In this document: positions 12,585 through 13,229 of the stretch, piece after piece
How positions within the stretch are numbered: position 1 is the stretch's first letter
How the letters are laid out: each line of letters opens with the position of its first letter
Notes under the pieces: generated by a model
The model's input: only the letters and a program-made list of their open reading frames with translations
The model's database searches: none
Told to the model about the DNA's origin: nothing
Made by a program: the position numbers and the translations under genes
Assembly: GCA_903820655.1 (NCBI GenBank)
Contig: CAIJIA010000170.1
Span: forward strand, 1 to 13,229
From: an uncultured Chloroflexota bacterium
GTDB taxonomy: Bacteria > Chloroflexota > Limnocylindria > Limnocylindrales > Limnocylindraceae
Length of the DNA: 13,229 nucleotides
Direction of reading: 5' to 3'

Positions 12585-13229
12585 CTCTCGGGGTCGATGC
12601 CCTCTGGTGCCGCGTCGTCATGGGCGAGGTTCCAGAGGCGTCGACGTTCGAGCCCCCAGAGGGTTGCGATGCGACGGATAGCCGCACTGCGCGACTCCCC
12701 CGCCGTCACAGCACGCTCGACACGTTCGAGTGCTGCGGCAAATGGGCCTTCCGGGTCATCGGTGCTCGGTAGGCTGGCTACCTCCTGCGCGCCAACCACG
12801 ATGACGAACTCGCCGCGTGCGTCGATCTCCCCGGCGCTCACCGCAGCCGCGAGTTCGCCGAGGGTGCCACGTCGAATCTCTTCATGCAGCTTGGTGAGCT
12901 CGCGACAGACTGCGCCGGTTCGCTCGCCGCCGCATGCGCGTGCAAGATCAGAGAGCGTCGCGGCAACGCGCGGGCCCGCCTCATAGATCACGGTACCGCG
13001 CTCATCCGCGGCGATTGCGCCAAGCACCTTCGTGCGATCTGCACCGCTCCGCGGAATGAAGCCCTCGAACGACCAGCGTGGGCCAGTTACACCTGCGGCG
13101 ACAACCGCCGCAAGGAGGGCCGATGCACCAGGGATAGGAATCACGCGAATCCCTGCAGCGACTGCAGCGGCGACAAGCGTTCCCCCTGGATCACTGATCA
13201 GTGGCGTGCCGGCGTCACTGATGAGCGCG
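12581..13229 (-). CDS. rsmI: 16S rRNA 2'-O-ribose C1402 methyltransferase RsmI, 5' end missing
   Basis: The frame enters from the right edge and runs 215 residues to a TAG at 12583-12581; roughly the first 70 residues of a protein normally about 280 long are outside the window. RsmI uses S-adenosylmethionine to methylate the ribose of C1402 in 16S rRNA, which tunes the decoding centre. Visible SAM-pocket motifs of this tetrapyrrole-methylase fold are ALISDAGTPLISDPG right at the edge and VIPIPGASALLAAV. Further family marks are FEGFIPRSGADR, CRELTKLHEEIRRGTLGEL and GEFVIVVG, with the small C-terminal helical part SAAIRRIATLWGLERRRLW. The usual YExPHR motif reads YEAGPR here. The stop codon overlaps that of convergent ssb. 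Association with metG and tatD matches the Bacillus rsmI-metS-yabD neighbourhood. Confidence 0.94.
   Translation of the reverse strand, partial: ALISDAGTPLISDPGGTLVAAAVAAGIRVIPIPGASALLAAVVAAGVTGPRWSFEGFIPRSGADRTKVLGAIAADERGTVIYEAGPRVAATLSDLARACGGERTGAVCRELTKLHEEIRRGTLGELAAAVSAGEIDARGEFVIVVGAQEVASLPSTDDPEGPFAAALERVERAVTAGESRSAAIRRIATLWGLERRRLWNLAHDDAAPEGIDPES

Overview
The window carries ten protein-coding genes packed almost end to end, nine on the minus strand and one (ssb) on the plus strand. All are housekeeping genes of a high-GC bacterium (roughly 60% or more G+C by eye, with GC-ending codons preferred). The gene set and order resemble blocks known from Bacillus (pcrA-ligA-gatCA, and rsmI with metG-tatD). 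A CIRCE element in front of groES shows heat-shock control by HrcA. These features fit a Gram-positive-like or Chloroflexota-type lineage. I favour Chloroflexota or an actinobacterium-like high-GC lineage, but the sequence alone does not settle it. I see no insertion sequence, phage gene, CRISPR array, rRNA or tRNA.

Layout, in minus-strand transcription order (right to left): rsmI (5' end cut by the window edge) converges on plus-strand ssb, and the two stop codons share one CTAG. A 135-bp gap between ssb and metG holds both divergent starts and a perfect 16-bp palindrome. metG overlaps tatD. The end of tatD contains the CIRCE operator and the likely promoter of groES-groEL, which ends in a strong 15-bp hairpin terminator. 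A new transcription unit then begins: uvrD/pcrA (GTG start, apparently leaderless), ligA, gatC, gatA and a class I aminotransferase whose 3' end lies beyond position 1. Within it three junctions are 4-bp ATGA stop/start overlaps and the fourth is a 25-bp gap.

Functionally the window covers DNA repair and replication (UvrD/PcrA helicase, LigA ligase, SSB), translation fidelity and rRNA modification (GatCA transamidosome subunits, MetRS, RsmI), protein folding (GroES/GroEL), a TatD nuclease and a PLP aminotransferase. gatB does not follow gatA here.

The most unusual point is the methionyl-tRNA synthetase. Its KMSKS loop and overall fold motifs are present, but the HIGH signature is replaced (PGLHT where PHLGH is expected), DEHG reads DEYS, and one zinc-knuckle cysteine is a glutamate. 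No wholly new multi-gene system is visible. The rest of the interest lies in compact overlapping regulation: an operator, promoter and stop codon sharing the same bases, a leaderless GTG start, a palindrome before ssb, and a shared stop palindrome.
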